Source: Cryptomeria japonica (lineage: Eukaryota; Streptophyta; Pinopsida; Cupressales; Cupressaceae). From it: a DNA stretch of 64,000 nucleotides. This document shows positions 48,634-61,300 of the stretch, piece after piece (position 1 is the first letter of the stretch; the number at the start of each line of letters is the position of its first letter). A program made the position numbers and the translations under genes. Below the pieces are notes generated by a model that ran no database searches, was not told the origin of the DNA, and saw nothing but the letters and a program-made list of their open reading frames with translations. The stretch is taken from contig NC_081413.1 of NCBI RefSeq assembly GCF_030272615.1, positions 603,260,709 to 603,324,708 on the forward strand, written 5' to 3'.

Positions 48634-51600
48634 CTAACCATAGACACAAAAAAGGAACATTAACAGATACCCTTTTATAATTTATTTAACATATATCAAA
48701 ATGACCATAGAGTGTTTTGGAGCAGCTTGACCAATATGCTTTTTAGAACAACAAACTCAGTATTTTGGAAATAAATTTTCACACATAGGTCATAACCCAA
48801 AAATAAAAACATTTTTGGATACCCATTTCGGATTTACACAAAATATGTCAAAATAAGACTATGGTGTTTTGGAGAAAAGTGTTGAAAAATTGACTGTTAC
48901 AGTCCTTCAAGAGCCCTATTAGGCCTCCAAATGCACTAGAGACACCCCTTAGACACTCCACCAACCTGTACACTTAACTTGGAAGGAAAGGAAATATTAA
49001 AAATAAAATTATTTCATAGGTTTAATGGTATTATTTACTATATTGGTACCAAAAATCCAAATGTCTTCTCAAACCCTGTCCAACTGGCTTAACACATGAG
49101 AATGTTAAGCCCTCAAATGCTCAAAACTCCACTTAGGTTCTTCCCTTGCAAAAACTGTTTAAAAACCACCTGTAACACTACCATATACACCATTCCACAA
49201 ATTATTGGGGAAATTAGTTGATGGAATGGAGAGTTCTATATTTTTCTTTGACAAAGCCCCAAAACCTAGGTTTTTTAGACTAGCTTTGGTAAATCTGCTT
49301 GGAGAAGGATAAAAAATCAACAAAATTGAACCAAACTGGTCCCAAATGAAAGGTTACATAGATATATTTCTAAAAATTCCACTCTTACATGTTAATTCAT
49401 CCAATTAAGAAAGTTATGAAGCAAAGTGCAGCGTTTTTATAGAAAACTGTAGAGAAAATGATCATCAAAATGCCTTCAAACTAACTTCTTTGTACAAAAT
49501 CACCATCCAACTCATTTTTGGTCATGGGAAGGGAATACTTTAATTCGTCCAATTCCTCCCAACTGATATATCCACCTTTTGAACCAACATGACTAACAAA
49601 CACCTAATTACCTTCTCAAACACAAAAAGTTGCTTTTGACAATTTTTGACAATATGAGCAACTTTTACCTAAAACTTGATCCTAGACCAAACCATGACTC
49701 AAAATCTCTTAGATAAGTCCAAATATATCCAAGAAACTCTTACATACCATTAAAAATAAATTTTGATCCATTGAGACCTATCTCTCACAAAATGACAACT
49801 TTATACAATTTGACAATGTTTTAGCAATATTAACAATATGACCCTAATAGGACTTGACCTAACATCTAATGGTCTCAATGACCTTATTACATCAAATATG
49901 GTCTTAAAATACCTTATTTAAAACTTTTATCATTCAAAACAAAAAAACTTCACAATTTGCCTCATAGAGACCTGATGGTGCCTTGGGTGCTCCTGCACCA
50001 TGTAGGTCCAAAGTGAGTACCAACTAAGAAAAAGGAAAGTAGACTCAAAATATGTCAGCTACTGTAATAAGTAATAAGTAAATAAATAAAGAAGGTAAGA
50101 TGCTACAAAAAGAATGTGAACTCAAGTATAAGGTCACCTTTCAAGAAAAATATACACCTACTAGATACCTCCATATAGAAGAAGTATATCCCAATTTAAG
50201 TAAAGAATACAAATGTACCATCTAGTGGTATGGAACATTAAAAATTTCTTGAATAAAATAAAAGTCCATATCAAATATAAAGAGTAGAAAATAAAATAGG
50301 AGATAGTATGGGAGTTGAAAATAATACAAATGAGAAAGTCGTTATTTTTAGTGGCTAGGTATTTCCATTTATTCCTAAAAATAATGTTGTAGATATATTT
50401 TTTTAGTTATTCCTTTACTTGATTACCTATATCGACATTATGGATGTCACTAACCAGAGATTACCTGGGTATAAGCCCTTATTTTGCTAGTAATGTTTTG
50501 TTGCATATTCTTACCTCTTGCAGCCAGTCTCTACCATAGAATAATTTTGGTTTACCATCGACGCAGGGTTGATTCATTGACCATGCATCATATGGAAAAA
50601 TTAGACCATGTGTAGCAAATGGTGTAAACTTAGCTTCCATCAACTATTCTTTGAGAAAGGTGTGATGCAGGTATCGATCACTTCCATTACCATAGCATTT
50701 CAGTTGCAAGCTTGGTAGATTTCTCGATTTCTCCATGCGCCTATTGAGATGAACTCCTTATTCTTCTTGGTACACAATAATAGATGCATCTTACCTTTGG
50801 GGAACATATTCCAATTCTTCACCTTCAAACCTATTCAAAGATTATTCCAACTTATCAAGATGTATTCAATAGATTTCCAGATAATGAAACAATATGTTTA
50901 AGATTAAAAGCATTGTATTTTATTTCCAAATAATCCATTCCGCCAATTTGGAATTAGTTTTGTCTATGTTCAAGTCAATATGGATGGCAGTTATTTACCG
51001 CACCTGTAGATTATGATCCTTGTAGAATATAATTTTGTCTTTGGGTATATGTCTTCCTAACGTTCTGCACACCGAATTGCAAAACCATCTTCAGTTCGTT
51101 TAAGGAGTTCTCTGTTTATAGTTTGAATGCCTCCTCATACATGGATCAAGATTCATAGATAGGATGCACCCACAATCATTCTAAATATATTTTGCATCAT
51201 TCAATAGACATTTTATATATTATTTGCCTTAGTCAACATATGAGTCATGATAATAGAGGAGTTATAACCATGTTTGTTGTCAATCTTTCTCTGTTGTCAC
51301 ATTTATCCAATGTTCATTGAATCACTAACATTTTAGTCGACTGAAGGTCTCCCAAAATGCTTACTGTACTCGTATAATGGTTTATTTGAATTAATATTCA
51401 AATTAAAATGAGGATAGGAACATTGTTTAATCTTTAAAGAAATGGCATCATATGATCTTGTGGTACTGCAAATATATTGTAAATTGCATATGTACCTTTT
51501 ACTAAGAAAGTCCATGGAATTCATAAGTTGGTATTACTAAGTGCAAGTTAAATTACTATATATTAGAATAATTAATATTCTATGTATTAAAATTTAATGT

Positions 51601-52939
51601 ATTCATACATCATTGTGTCTTTATATATAGAACTTATAAAGGAATTTCTTTAAATGACTAAGTGCACGGTTATAACTCTTATTAATAACTTGATATTGTA
51701 ACTTTCTTCATTACAAATGTGTAGATTATACTTAATATCATTTTTACATTATCCAAGCTTCATTTATTGAATTATGAATATTTTCAAGGATCTTTTTTTT
51801 GTAAATTTTATAATTATATTTTATATCATTATATTCAACATTTTTTTAATAACTAAGAGATGAAGTGTATATTGAGTAAATAAATAGTCAATAGTATAAA
51901 GTGTTAGTGAAAAATATCATAATTCTTGGATAGTCTATTCATCCTTTTAGTAACCTTTGTCTCACTTGTTCTTATTAGACAATCATAATTGTGTATAGCT
52001 ATTAGTAAAATATTTCCATAAATTAGTTGCTAGTATAGATTTTATGTTGACATTAACTTACATAGTATCAAGTAGATACCATTTGGAGTGATGAATTTTA
52101 GTATAGACTACAGATTATCAAAATTATAGGGTTTATTGTTCCTTGTTCTGTTAATTAACAAGTTCTTATATCTTGTATAGAATTTTGGTTAATAATACTT
52201 GGCTTAGTTCCGATCATTTTTTTTTAATGAATGAATTTGGATTAAATTGACAACATATAATATTATTCAATAATTGCTTCTGGATTCGATTGTGTATGCC
52301 AATTTTTATCATCAACGTTTCAAATCACACTCCATGTTTCATCTCCTTGTTATTCTTGTTTCATCTCGATGATGAATTACAGAGTGTGATTCGAAACATT
52401 GATGATAAAAATTGACATACACAATTGAATCCAGAAGAAATTATTGAATATTAGCATGGATTGTGGAAATCTGATAGGTCTAATAGATAATATGTTGTTT
52501 ATGACCTACTTAATTTAGAATTGTTAACGTAATCTCATACATAGAGGTATTTTCTTTGTAATAGAGAATGTTAAATTTATTAAAATCCTAACAAATAAAG
52601 GACATATGTGTATATAAAAGGTTGTGTAAATATGATAGCTCTAATAGATAATATGTTTCTATGTCCTACTTAATTTAGAATTGTTAATGTTTAATCTTAT
52701 ACATAGAGGTATTTGCTCTGTAATAGATAATGTTAAGTTTATTAAAATCCTAACAAATAAAGAATATATGTATATATTTATATTTATGTGTGGAATACAG
52801 TATCTTGTGAAATGATCTAGACATTAACTCTTGTTAATATTTCATTAATTACATGCATATCATGTAGGTAAAAGAGTAAAAAATAGTTTGTAGCTATTCT
52901 AATTTTGAGTAAAACACATCTAAAGTTTTAGTATCATTG
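48634..52939. repeat. REP-A copy 2, cut on the right by a gypsy insertion
   Basis: Near-identical to 1-4267. Homology probably starts further left than 48634, because copy 1 is cut by the window edge. It stops at CATTG (52935-52939); copies 1 and 3 continue CATTGGATGGGTG, whereas here an LTR begins. It carries the foldback at 52265-52449 and the exon-like open segment near 50500. Confidence 0.9.
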
Positions 52940-53363
52940 TGTGTAAGGAAAAAAAGCGAGACTAGGTCAACATACCCTAATCCTACCTTTTGACACACAT
53001 TGCGGAATACGAAAGAGCCTAGAGATATCGCACAATTGGCTACTTCTTTTAGGTGAAAGACAGAGCCACGGGATATCTATTAGGATTCCTATTCCCTTGT
53101 TGAAATTGTAAGATCAAGTAATGCAAGTTCAAACCCTAATGCAAGTATGAACTAATAACAAGATTGCAGAATTGAGATTAAACAATGAACAGCTGTAAAC
53201 ACAAGGATGAAATAAGAATGCAGATATGTACCCGGAGTCAAAATCAGACTGACAATGTTCGGGACGGGGGCGCGGGCGCCACTGTCCTGAAAACTGCACT
53301 GGAAACCACTGTTCTGCACTCTGAAACACTGTTGGGAAACTGTCCACAAGCTGTCTGTCCGGA

Positions 53364-53485
53364 GGACCAGGGCGCCCAGCGCCTCTGTCCTGGGGACCAG
53401 GGCGCCCAGCGCCCCTGTCCTGGCAGGACCAGGGCGCCCAGCGCCCCTGTCCTGGCAGGACCAGGGCGCCCAGCGCCCCTGTCCC
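53364..53485. repeat. GC-rich tandem repeat in the LTR (four units of 30-32 bp)
   Basis: GGACCAGGGCGCCCAGCGCC starts at 53364, 53394, 53426 and 53458, each followed by a TGTCCTGG-type spacer. Each unit contains a GGGCGCCC palindrome. It stands out in an otherwise AT-rich LTR. Confidence 0.9.
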
Positions 53486-53606
53486 AGTCTTCTGCTCTGC
53501 AACTTCACACAGGGTGCCGTCTCGACCTTCTCTCTCTGGATCTGTATCCCGCGGCATCGTCCGAATCCCGGAACCTGCAATAATATCTGAAAAGGGGAAG
53601 GGGCGG

Positions 53607-53614
53607 CTATATAG
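53607..53614 (-). promoter_or_regulatory. Possible LTR TATA box
   Basis: CTATATAG, palindromic, set between GC-rich flanks (AAAACC and CCGCCCC on the element's strand). Position and context suit the U3 promoter, but no transcript start can be shown. Confidence 0.35.
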
Positions 53615-54621
53615 GGTTTTGCCTTAGTCAAACCCCCGCTTCGGTGATTTCCACCTCCACGAATAGCCAAGTTGTTTTGTAAAATGTATTGTGTGTGCAG
53701 ACCTAGTGTGTGTGCAAGGTCCTAAAATGCAAGAAAACAAACTAGAGCAACCTAGAAAGTAAACCCTAATTGCTTGTAAATGATAATGTAAATGCTCTAA
53801 ATCAAGATGCAATGTGATCTAAAGCATGAATAAATGATGTATCAAAGCTTATGCAAAGACATGAAAACAGTATGAAATCATACCCAACCCTCAAGGGAGA
53901 AGTACAAGCCAATCTTCAGTCGGTAATCTCCTATTGTTCTTCAATGTCTTCCAAGCCCTAAGTGGATGAATGAATTTGATTGATGCTTGATAGAATGATG
54001 TTGAATGTTGTTGAAGTCCTCAAAGATCTTCTCTTTCGCTGCATATGAAGTTCCTGGAAACAAAAATCCGATCCCCTCAAATGAAGAAGGAGAGCTCTTA
54101 TGTAGGAAACCCTAGATCGAAAATTCATATTTTGGCCGACCTAGAGATTGAATATCCCGCCAATTTATTGGGGTTAAGCTTTATTTTATGATTGGATCGT
54201 GCTCCTAAAATTTCGGTAAAAATGTCCCGGACCATGTGCACCGGGCGCCACGGTCCCGACAACTTTTCACCAAATTTTCAGGGCTGTCGGATATGATGAT
54301 TTTAGAGAGAATCTTGAAGTTACAGGTGATTTCGAGATGTTTAGATCCCGAAACTAAGCCCCCAAGTTCGAAATAGGACTTAATTAGGGTTTTTGATTAA
54401 GTGGTGTATTGGAAGAATAAAATGCGAAGGGCACGCTTTAGTGAAAGGGCCCAACTTTATGATGTAGAGAATGATGAAATAGGGCCTTAGACCTAATTAA
54501 TTTGATTAATTAAGTGTTTAAGGAGAAATGCAATGCAGAATGCAAAATGCACTAAGGCAGGTGCTAAACTAGGTGTGAAATTGTACCACCCTAGCGAGTG
54601 CGTACAATTTACGACGCTACA

Positions 54622-54636
54622 TTTAGCCCCCACTTT
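54622..54636 (-). other. Polypurine tract of the PMD-bearing element
   Basis: On the minus strand AAAGTGGGGGCTAAA directly before the LTR's TGTAGCG, as required for plus-strand priming. Confidence 0.8.
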
Positions 54637-55205
54637 AGTGGTCATATGAGTACTACGTGCATATGCAAGCTAAAGTACAGAAAAGTAAACATCATTTGAA
54701 AAAGGATATATCCATAAGTTGTCGGACGAAGCCCCCAGCGGTATCTGCAGTACACAGTTAGGAACCGCACCCTACAAAACAAACGTTAGATCACAAAATC
54801 ACCTAATGCTTACTAAGGAAAGTGATGAAATCTGTGAGTAGCTATATGCCCCCCCCTGTTTCGACTTGCTTATTAGGGAGGTGAAACAGGGTAGCATGTT
54901 TACTTGCGACAAACTGTGTAAGAGAGCATTGATGAGGGGTGTTCACTAAATAGGCTTCATCAGAGCACTTTTTGGAACATCCCGAGAGTAGGAGAAGGAA
55001 AATACGATTCCAACGCAACAAACGGCTCGAAAATCGCATCTCCCAAACTCAAGTTATGATAAAATGAATGATAGAGGAAAAATTAGGGTTTGAAAGAGTA
55101 AGAATAAACAAACGAGAGTATATACTTCGAAACTGACACTTGTATTCGTCACTTTGTCGATTTTAGGATACTATTCAGTGCAGCGGAGCCCACCTAGCCA
55201 TCATC
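54637..55205. other. Spacer between polypurine tract and PMD gene
   Basis: No coding signal. A second C-run (GCCCCCCCC, 54848) would form another purine tract on the element's strand. This stretch should contain the promoter of the PMD gene; no clear TATA box was found. Confidence 0.4.
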
Positions 55206-57634
55206 ATGCCTTCACGACGATCGGAGCGTCCCACGAGGATCGAGATCCTACGCCAGGCCGTGATCGACGACGAGCCACTGGACGAGGTGAGTTGACTGAA
55301 TGTTTGACTTTTGATTTTTTTGCATGTTTGACTTTTCCGTGATCATATGCGGACCTTGGAGGCTGACCGGGGCCCACCCAGGGCGCCATGGTCCCTGTGG
55401 GGCACCCTGGTCCCCCCAGGGCGCCATGGTCCCCTCAGGGCGCCATGGTCCCCAATCAGGGCCTGGCGAGGGGTTTCAGGGCTGGCATACAATGTACAAT
55501 AGTTTGCATTTACGATGTTGATGATTGAGTACTGATTATGGTCATGTTTTCGTGTTGCAGGGTCTCCCGTACATGAGAGAGCATACAGCGGGACATATTC
55601 TTCGCACTTTGCGAGATCAGATTCTGCGGCTGACTCAGTCAGAGAGAGACACCCTATCGATTGTGGGATTGTGGTACGTGATTCTCATGCCGGCCATTCG
55701 ATTTCATCCTGCGATGCTCATGGCACTGATGGAGCGATGGGATCCTGACACATGCACTTTTCACCTTCCAGTAGGAGAGCTGACGGTCACACTTGAGGAT
55801 GTGTACTGTATACTTCGTCTGCCTATCAGAGGAGTGACAGTTACATACATGACCGATCGGTTAGCGGAGGATCATCAGAGAGAGCAGATGTACTGCATAG
55901 GGAGAGTCATGCCGAGCAAGACGAGAGGTCGCATCATGGTCAGCTGGCTCTTACATCCTACAGGGGAGGTACCACTTCTGAGACGCCTTATGATAGCCAT
56001 CATAGCACTAGCCGTCTGCCCTAATGGGCGAGGGACACACATGCATGGGGGCCCCACATGGTGTATCAGAGCGATGGAGAGACACAGGAGAGTGTATGCG
56101 TGGGGTCGGAGTATGCTTGCACATCTCTATCACGACCTTGAGGAGTATGTATTCAGACAGGGTTGTAGCTTGATGACATGCACACTTCTACATGTGTGGA
56201 TTTTAGAGCACTTCACATGCACCAGGCCCGTCGGCTTTCCACTGAGTACAGCGAGCGAGCGACCTTGGGTGTTCGCTTATCCACTTACCAGCGAGTGGAG
56301 ATTTGGAGATTTGTTGTATTGGAGAGTGATTTTTGACAGGCTGACAGCCGAGGCGATAGTGTGGAGACCTTACCTACTGATGCACAGATGGGATGGTATG
56401 GAGAGACAGTTAGCATGTCTATAGAGGAACCGCCTACTGCGAGGACGATATGCACACATCATAGTCCCTTTCTACTTTGACCGAGTACAAAGGCAGTTTG
56501 GACTAGAGCAGTGTGTTCCAGTCGACGTGCCCATCTATACTCAACACTCACGGGTCCTTCCCAGACCTGGAGCAGTAGCGAGACCGACGGTAGATGACAT
56601 TGAGACGACAGACTTAGAGGGATCCGATCAGGATGTAGTCACTGACTATTCTGCAGAGCCTGGAGCACAGCGCAGATATGTTTCATGGTTTATGAGATCG
56701 TATCCAGGTCCTATCTTTCCACCAGATCATCCGACAGGCTATCCAGGCCCATGGAGACATGGAGACCGAGATGAGGACGAGGGATCCAGGTCAGAGGAGC
56801 TAGAGGAGGGAGAGGGTCATGAGGAGGCGGGAGATCCTGATCCACCTACAGGCGATCAGCCCAGTGACGAGGAGGAGGAGGATGAGGATGCAGATAGAGA
56901 GGAGGATGAGGAGGATGCAGATGATGATGCGGATGAGGATGAGGATGAGGATGACGAGGAGGACGATGAGGAGGAGGATAGAGATGATGAGGAGGAGTCG
57001 GATGCAGCTCCCCACCATTCAGGAGATGATACCATAGCTCTAGATCCACCTCTTATTCCCCAACAAGGGCAACAGGAGGCGATACGGAGACCTGTCACCA
57101 GTACCGTCTAGCCTACACCCATCGTTGATAGAGTATGCGAGCGAGGGGAGCCTAGTGGTTCTCAGGCACAGATACTACCATATCATGATCCCTATTGGCG
57201 CGAGGGAGATCCAGGTATAGTAGGTTTATATTGATTGATTAATGTTTTGATGATATAGAATGGTACTAACAAAAATCTGTTCTACTGCCACAGCTAATGT
57301 GCAGGAATGGCGTTCCTTGATTCAGCAGACAATGACAGACATTTCCATGATAGCATAGATCCCCAGTTCCTCATAGATTGCCTATAGGCCTCAGGGGAAC
57401 GCGGGTCGGCATGAGGATTTGTTTTTCCCATTCCGAGTACAGGTAGATATATGGAGGGAGAGAGAGAGAGTCCTATCAGAGGACCTTCAGCAGGCGCGAC
57501 AGAGAGAGAGAGTCCTATCAGAGGACCTCCAGCAGGCGCGGCGAGATCTAGCAGCGGCTCAGACCGAGGCTACCACCTATCGTGCGATCCTTATGGATAG
57601 GGATCGTAGGAGTTCCTCTCGGAGTCACTCATGA
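55206..57634 (+). CDS. Plant mobile domain (PMD) protein, antisense in a gypsy element; stops present
   Basis: Exons 55206-55286, 55561-57214 and 57294-57634; both introns are GT-AG and keep the frame. Exon 1 gives 27 residues from ATG (MPSRRSERPTRIEIL). Exon 2 begins GLPYMREHTAGHILRTLRDQ and holds the PMD/aminotransferase-like domain: FHLPVGELTVTLEDVYCILRLPI is the family's hallmark, with HVWILEHF and WRVIFDRLTAE further on. Then come a Pro-rich part, a long Asp/Glu run (56780-57000) and, in exon 3, a coiled coil with a 14-residue tandem repeat (RERVLSEDLQQAR). In-frame TAGs stand at 56422, 57109, 57356 and 57374. The TGA at 57632 may also be secondary, as the frame then stays open to another TGA at 57734-57736 with Ser/Arg/Pro-rich text. 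PMD proteins occur in host genes and transposons; their role in transposition is not settled. Confidence 0.8.
55379..55452 (+). repeat. GGCGCCATGGTCCC repeat inside PMD intron 1
   Basis: AGGGCGCCATGGTCCC occurs at about 55380, 55418 and 55437, with a variant (GGGGCACCCTGGTCCCC) between. A related phrase (GGGCGCCACGGTCCCG) sits in the LTR near 54250, and the LTR repeat at 53364 is similar in flavour. Confidence 0.85.
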
Positions 57635-57736
57635 TCTGTATCATGCTACACACCCATGGGTCCACCTTCACGGCCAGACCAGGAGGGAGCATCCAGTCGA
57701 CACTCTCCAGCCACTAGCCCTAGGGATAGGAGATGA

Positions 57737-58340
57737 TTTTATAATGTAAAAGAGAGGTCACATTTTGGATGTTCAGTGACCTATATTTATATACGATCCA
57801 CACATATATATGTATATATACATGCTTCTCTTTTGTCTCAAATGTGTTATCTTTAATGCTTAAAACAACGTATATTTTGTTTTGATTAAATCTAATACAT
57901 TTGGTAGATGTACATGTATGTTCAGAATTTAATTTCCATGTGATTGATTTCTCAATGCTCCATGATTAAATTGATACATGTGTGACTTAATTAAAATATT
58001 TAATCAAGTGCTACATTGATGATAAGGAAGAAATATGCATTAAGTCTAAGAATCATATAACTAATGTGATTTAATTTTGAACTTAAACACAACATGATAT
58101 GATTCTACTTAATACATAAAGACATTGTATAATATGCTAGCATAATGAGAAATGTAAACCTTTTACAATTTACATTAATGAATTCAAGACAAACTATAAA
58201 GTAAGAAGACACGCTTGTCAGGAACGAAGCAATATAGATTAAACGACATAACATTTAATTCTATTTTGCTTTAATTAAGAGATACTAACATATTATCCAA
58301 GTTTGAAGAATTGAAAAGAAGATAGATAAAAAATGAAGAA
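57737..58340. other. AT-rich spacer between the convergent PMD and pol genes
   Basis: No coding signal. It contains TA/CA-rich alternating text near 57795-57825. It must hold the 3' ends of two transcripts that converge here. Confidence 0.45.
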
Positions 58341-61300
58341 TTAAGCATAATATCTACGCAAGTGCATAGCATTGATAGGTTCTTTAAGAGGTGTACCGTC
58401 TACATCCGCTATTTTGTAAGCACCTGATCCATAATCCTCAATAACGATATATGGTCCAAGCCAATTAGGACTAAATTTTCCCTTTTCGGCAGGCAAGGCA
58501 TTCACATTGTGCTGATTCTCATAAAGGACTAAGTCACCTACTGAGAAGGAACGTTGAATAACCTTGTCATTATAGCTTCGTTGTAGAGTTTTGTGATACG
58601 CTTGAATATGCTCAAGAGCGTTTATGCGCTATTCATCAAGCATCTCAAGCTGTTGAAGTCGTTGTTCCCTATAAGAGTCATCATCTACTATACCTTTAAG
58701 AGAAACCCTAAGTGATGGAATTTCTAACTCTAAGGGCATAATAGCATCAGCACCATAAACAAGATTATAAGGAGTAGTTCCCGTAGCAATTCGTACACTC
58801 GTTCGGTAGGCCCAAAGAGCATAGATTAGCTGGTTACTCCAATCCTTACCATGCTTATTTACGGTTTTGCGAAGAATTTGTTCAATTATCTTATGGGATG
58901 ATTCGGCTTGACCATTTGACTGAGGATAATATGGTGTAGAAAATCGATGTTTGATATGATACTTCTCGAGGAATTTCTTCACGTCCTTGTTCTTAAACGA
59001 TGTCCCATTATCTGAGATAATAGTAGAAGGTATCCCAAATCGAGAAATAATGTTTTCTAAAAGAAATTGGCAAATCACTTCAGCAGTAGTAGAGCGAAGG
59101 GGAATAGCTTCTACCCACTTCGTAAAGTAATCTGTTGTGGTTATAATGAAGGTGTGTCCTTGAGATGAAGGAGGAGAGATTTTTCCAATAAGATCCAAAC
59201 CCCATGCGGAGAAAGGCCAAGAAGCTACTTGAGAACGAAGTTCTTGGGCAGGAGCATGAATCAGATTATTGTGTTGTTGACATTGATGACATTTCTTAAC
59301 AAATGAAAAGGAATCCTTCTGCATAGTTTGCCAATAGTATCCCATACGAAGCAACCTATGAACCAGGGATTTGCCCCCAAAATGCCCCCCACAGGCACCT
59401 GAATGTGCCTCTTCAAGAGCAACAGGGATTTCTGACTTGTTAAGACAACGAAGGAGAAGACCATCATAACCCCTTCGATAAAGGACATTAGAAAGGATGA
59501 TATACCTAGCAGACAGCTTGCGGATTCTAGCCCTAGTGTTCCTATTAGCAGAATCAGGAAAGGTACCATCGGTTAAATATCTTACGATATGCGAGAACCA
59601 TTCATCTGAATCTACAAAGTCACAACATGTTACTAAGAGAGAATCGTCTTCAATAGCTGGAGAAATAAGGTTGTGAATAACGAATTTAAGATCGACCATA
59701 GGGTCCTCTAAAGATACAAGAGAAGCCACACATGCCATTGCATCCACATGTCGATTATCTTTTCGAGGAACGGGTTCCATGGTATAAGAATCAAAATTTT
59801 GTAATAAAAAGATAGCAAGATCTTTATATTGTGATAATTTGTCTTGTTTTGCTTGATACATTCCTATTACTTGTCTTATAATCAATTGCGAATCTCCATA
59901 GATATGTATGTGTTTTATATTCAGAGCCAAGGCTGCTTTTATTCCCGCTATAAGAGCCTCATACTCAGCAACGTTATTGGTACACAGGAAATTTAGACAA
60001 TATGATAAGGGAATAGGTTTCTTTGTAGGAGAGACTAGAACAACACCTGCCCCCGATCCCGTACGACACTTAGAGCCATCAAAGTATAACTCCCAAGTTT
60101 CATCTTTCTCTATAGAAAGAATGAAGTCATCAGGAAAGGACTCAGGGTTAGGGAAAGAGAAAGGCGAAGGGGCCTCAACTAAGTGATCGGTCAACGCTTG
60201 TCCTTTAATTGCTCTTTGGGAAACAAACTTAAGGTCAAATTCAGTTAACATCATAACCCACTTAGCTAGACGTCTTGATAAATCAGTTTTAGAGAAAAGA
60301 TGCTTCAAAGGATCAAACTTAACCATGACATGGACTTCTGAATTTAAAAGATAATGTCTCAATTTCTGAGTCGCAAACACCACGGCCAAGCATTGTCTCT
60401 CTATCGCAGAATATCGGGTCTCATAATCGAGTAAGGTACGACTTATGTAATAAACCGGACATTCCTTACCATCTTTATCATGTTGTGCTAACAATGCTAC
60501 GAGAGCATGAGAAGAAGCAACTGTATATAGAAGGAAGGGTTTAGAAGGTTCGGCAGGTTGAAGAATAGGAGATCTAGCCAAATACACTTTTAAATCTTCA
60601 AATGCTTGCTGACAATCCTCATTCCATTGAAAAGTGATATCCTTTTTAAGAAGTTGAGTAAAAGGAAAGGTACGATCCGCAAGTTGAGATACGAACCTAC
60701 GAATAGCTTGAATCTTTCCTTGTAAGCTTTTAAGTTGAGAGACATTTCGAGGAGGTGGCATGTTAACAATAGCATTTATTTTCTTAGTGTCCACTTCGAT
60801 CCCACGATGCGAAACTATGAACCCTAATAGTTTTCCACTATCCACACCAAAAACACATTTTCGGGGATTCAAGCGCATGTGATATTTACGAATTCTTTCA
60901 AAGATTTGACGAAGGACTTTAACATGATCCATATGAAGAAAGGATTTAGCTAAGATATCATCAACATAATCCTCTAAAATCTTATGCATATAATCATGAT
61001 AGATAAGGGTCATCGCTCGTTGATAAGTTGCACCGGCGTTTTTAAGTCCAAAAGGCATCATTATCCAACAAAACGTACCCCAAGGAGTGGTGAAAGCGGT
61101 TTTGTATTGATCTTGAGGGTTTATGAAAATTTGATTGTAGCCTGAAAAACCATCCATGAAGGATAACAAGGCATGTCCTGCCGTAGAGTCAACTATCATG
61201 TCAATGTTTGGAAGAGGGAAATCATCTTTTAAAGAAGCCTTATTTAGATCCCGAAAGTCGGTACACATTCTTATTTTGTTATCTAGTTTAGCCACAGCGA

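Larger units (their letters stand above)
52940..54621 (-). mobile_element. 3' LTR of the PMD-bearing gypsy element
   Basis: 1682 bp. On + it runs from TGTGTAAGG to GACGCTACA; on the element's own strand from TGTAGCGTC to CCTTACACA. The inner edge is set by the polypurine tract, the outer edge by the loss of REP-A homology after CATTG. It holds a GGCGCC-rich repeat at 53364-53485. Open frames at 53129-53670 are by-products of the GC-rich repeat. Confidence 0.82.

Noticed and set aside
53129-53670. Overlapping open frames of 132-172 codons on both strands
   Set aside because: They arise from the GC-rich tandem repeat in the LTR, which lacks stops in several frames; no domain, and they lie within an LTR.
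56800-57098. Several open frames antisense or out of frame to the PMD acidic run
   Set aside because: The GAG/GAT-rich codons give low-complexity Ser-, His- or Leu/Ile-rich shadows in the other frames.
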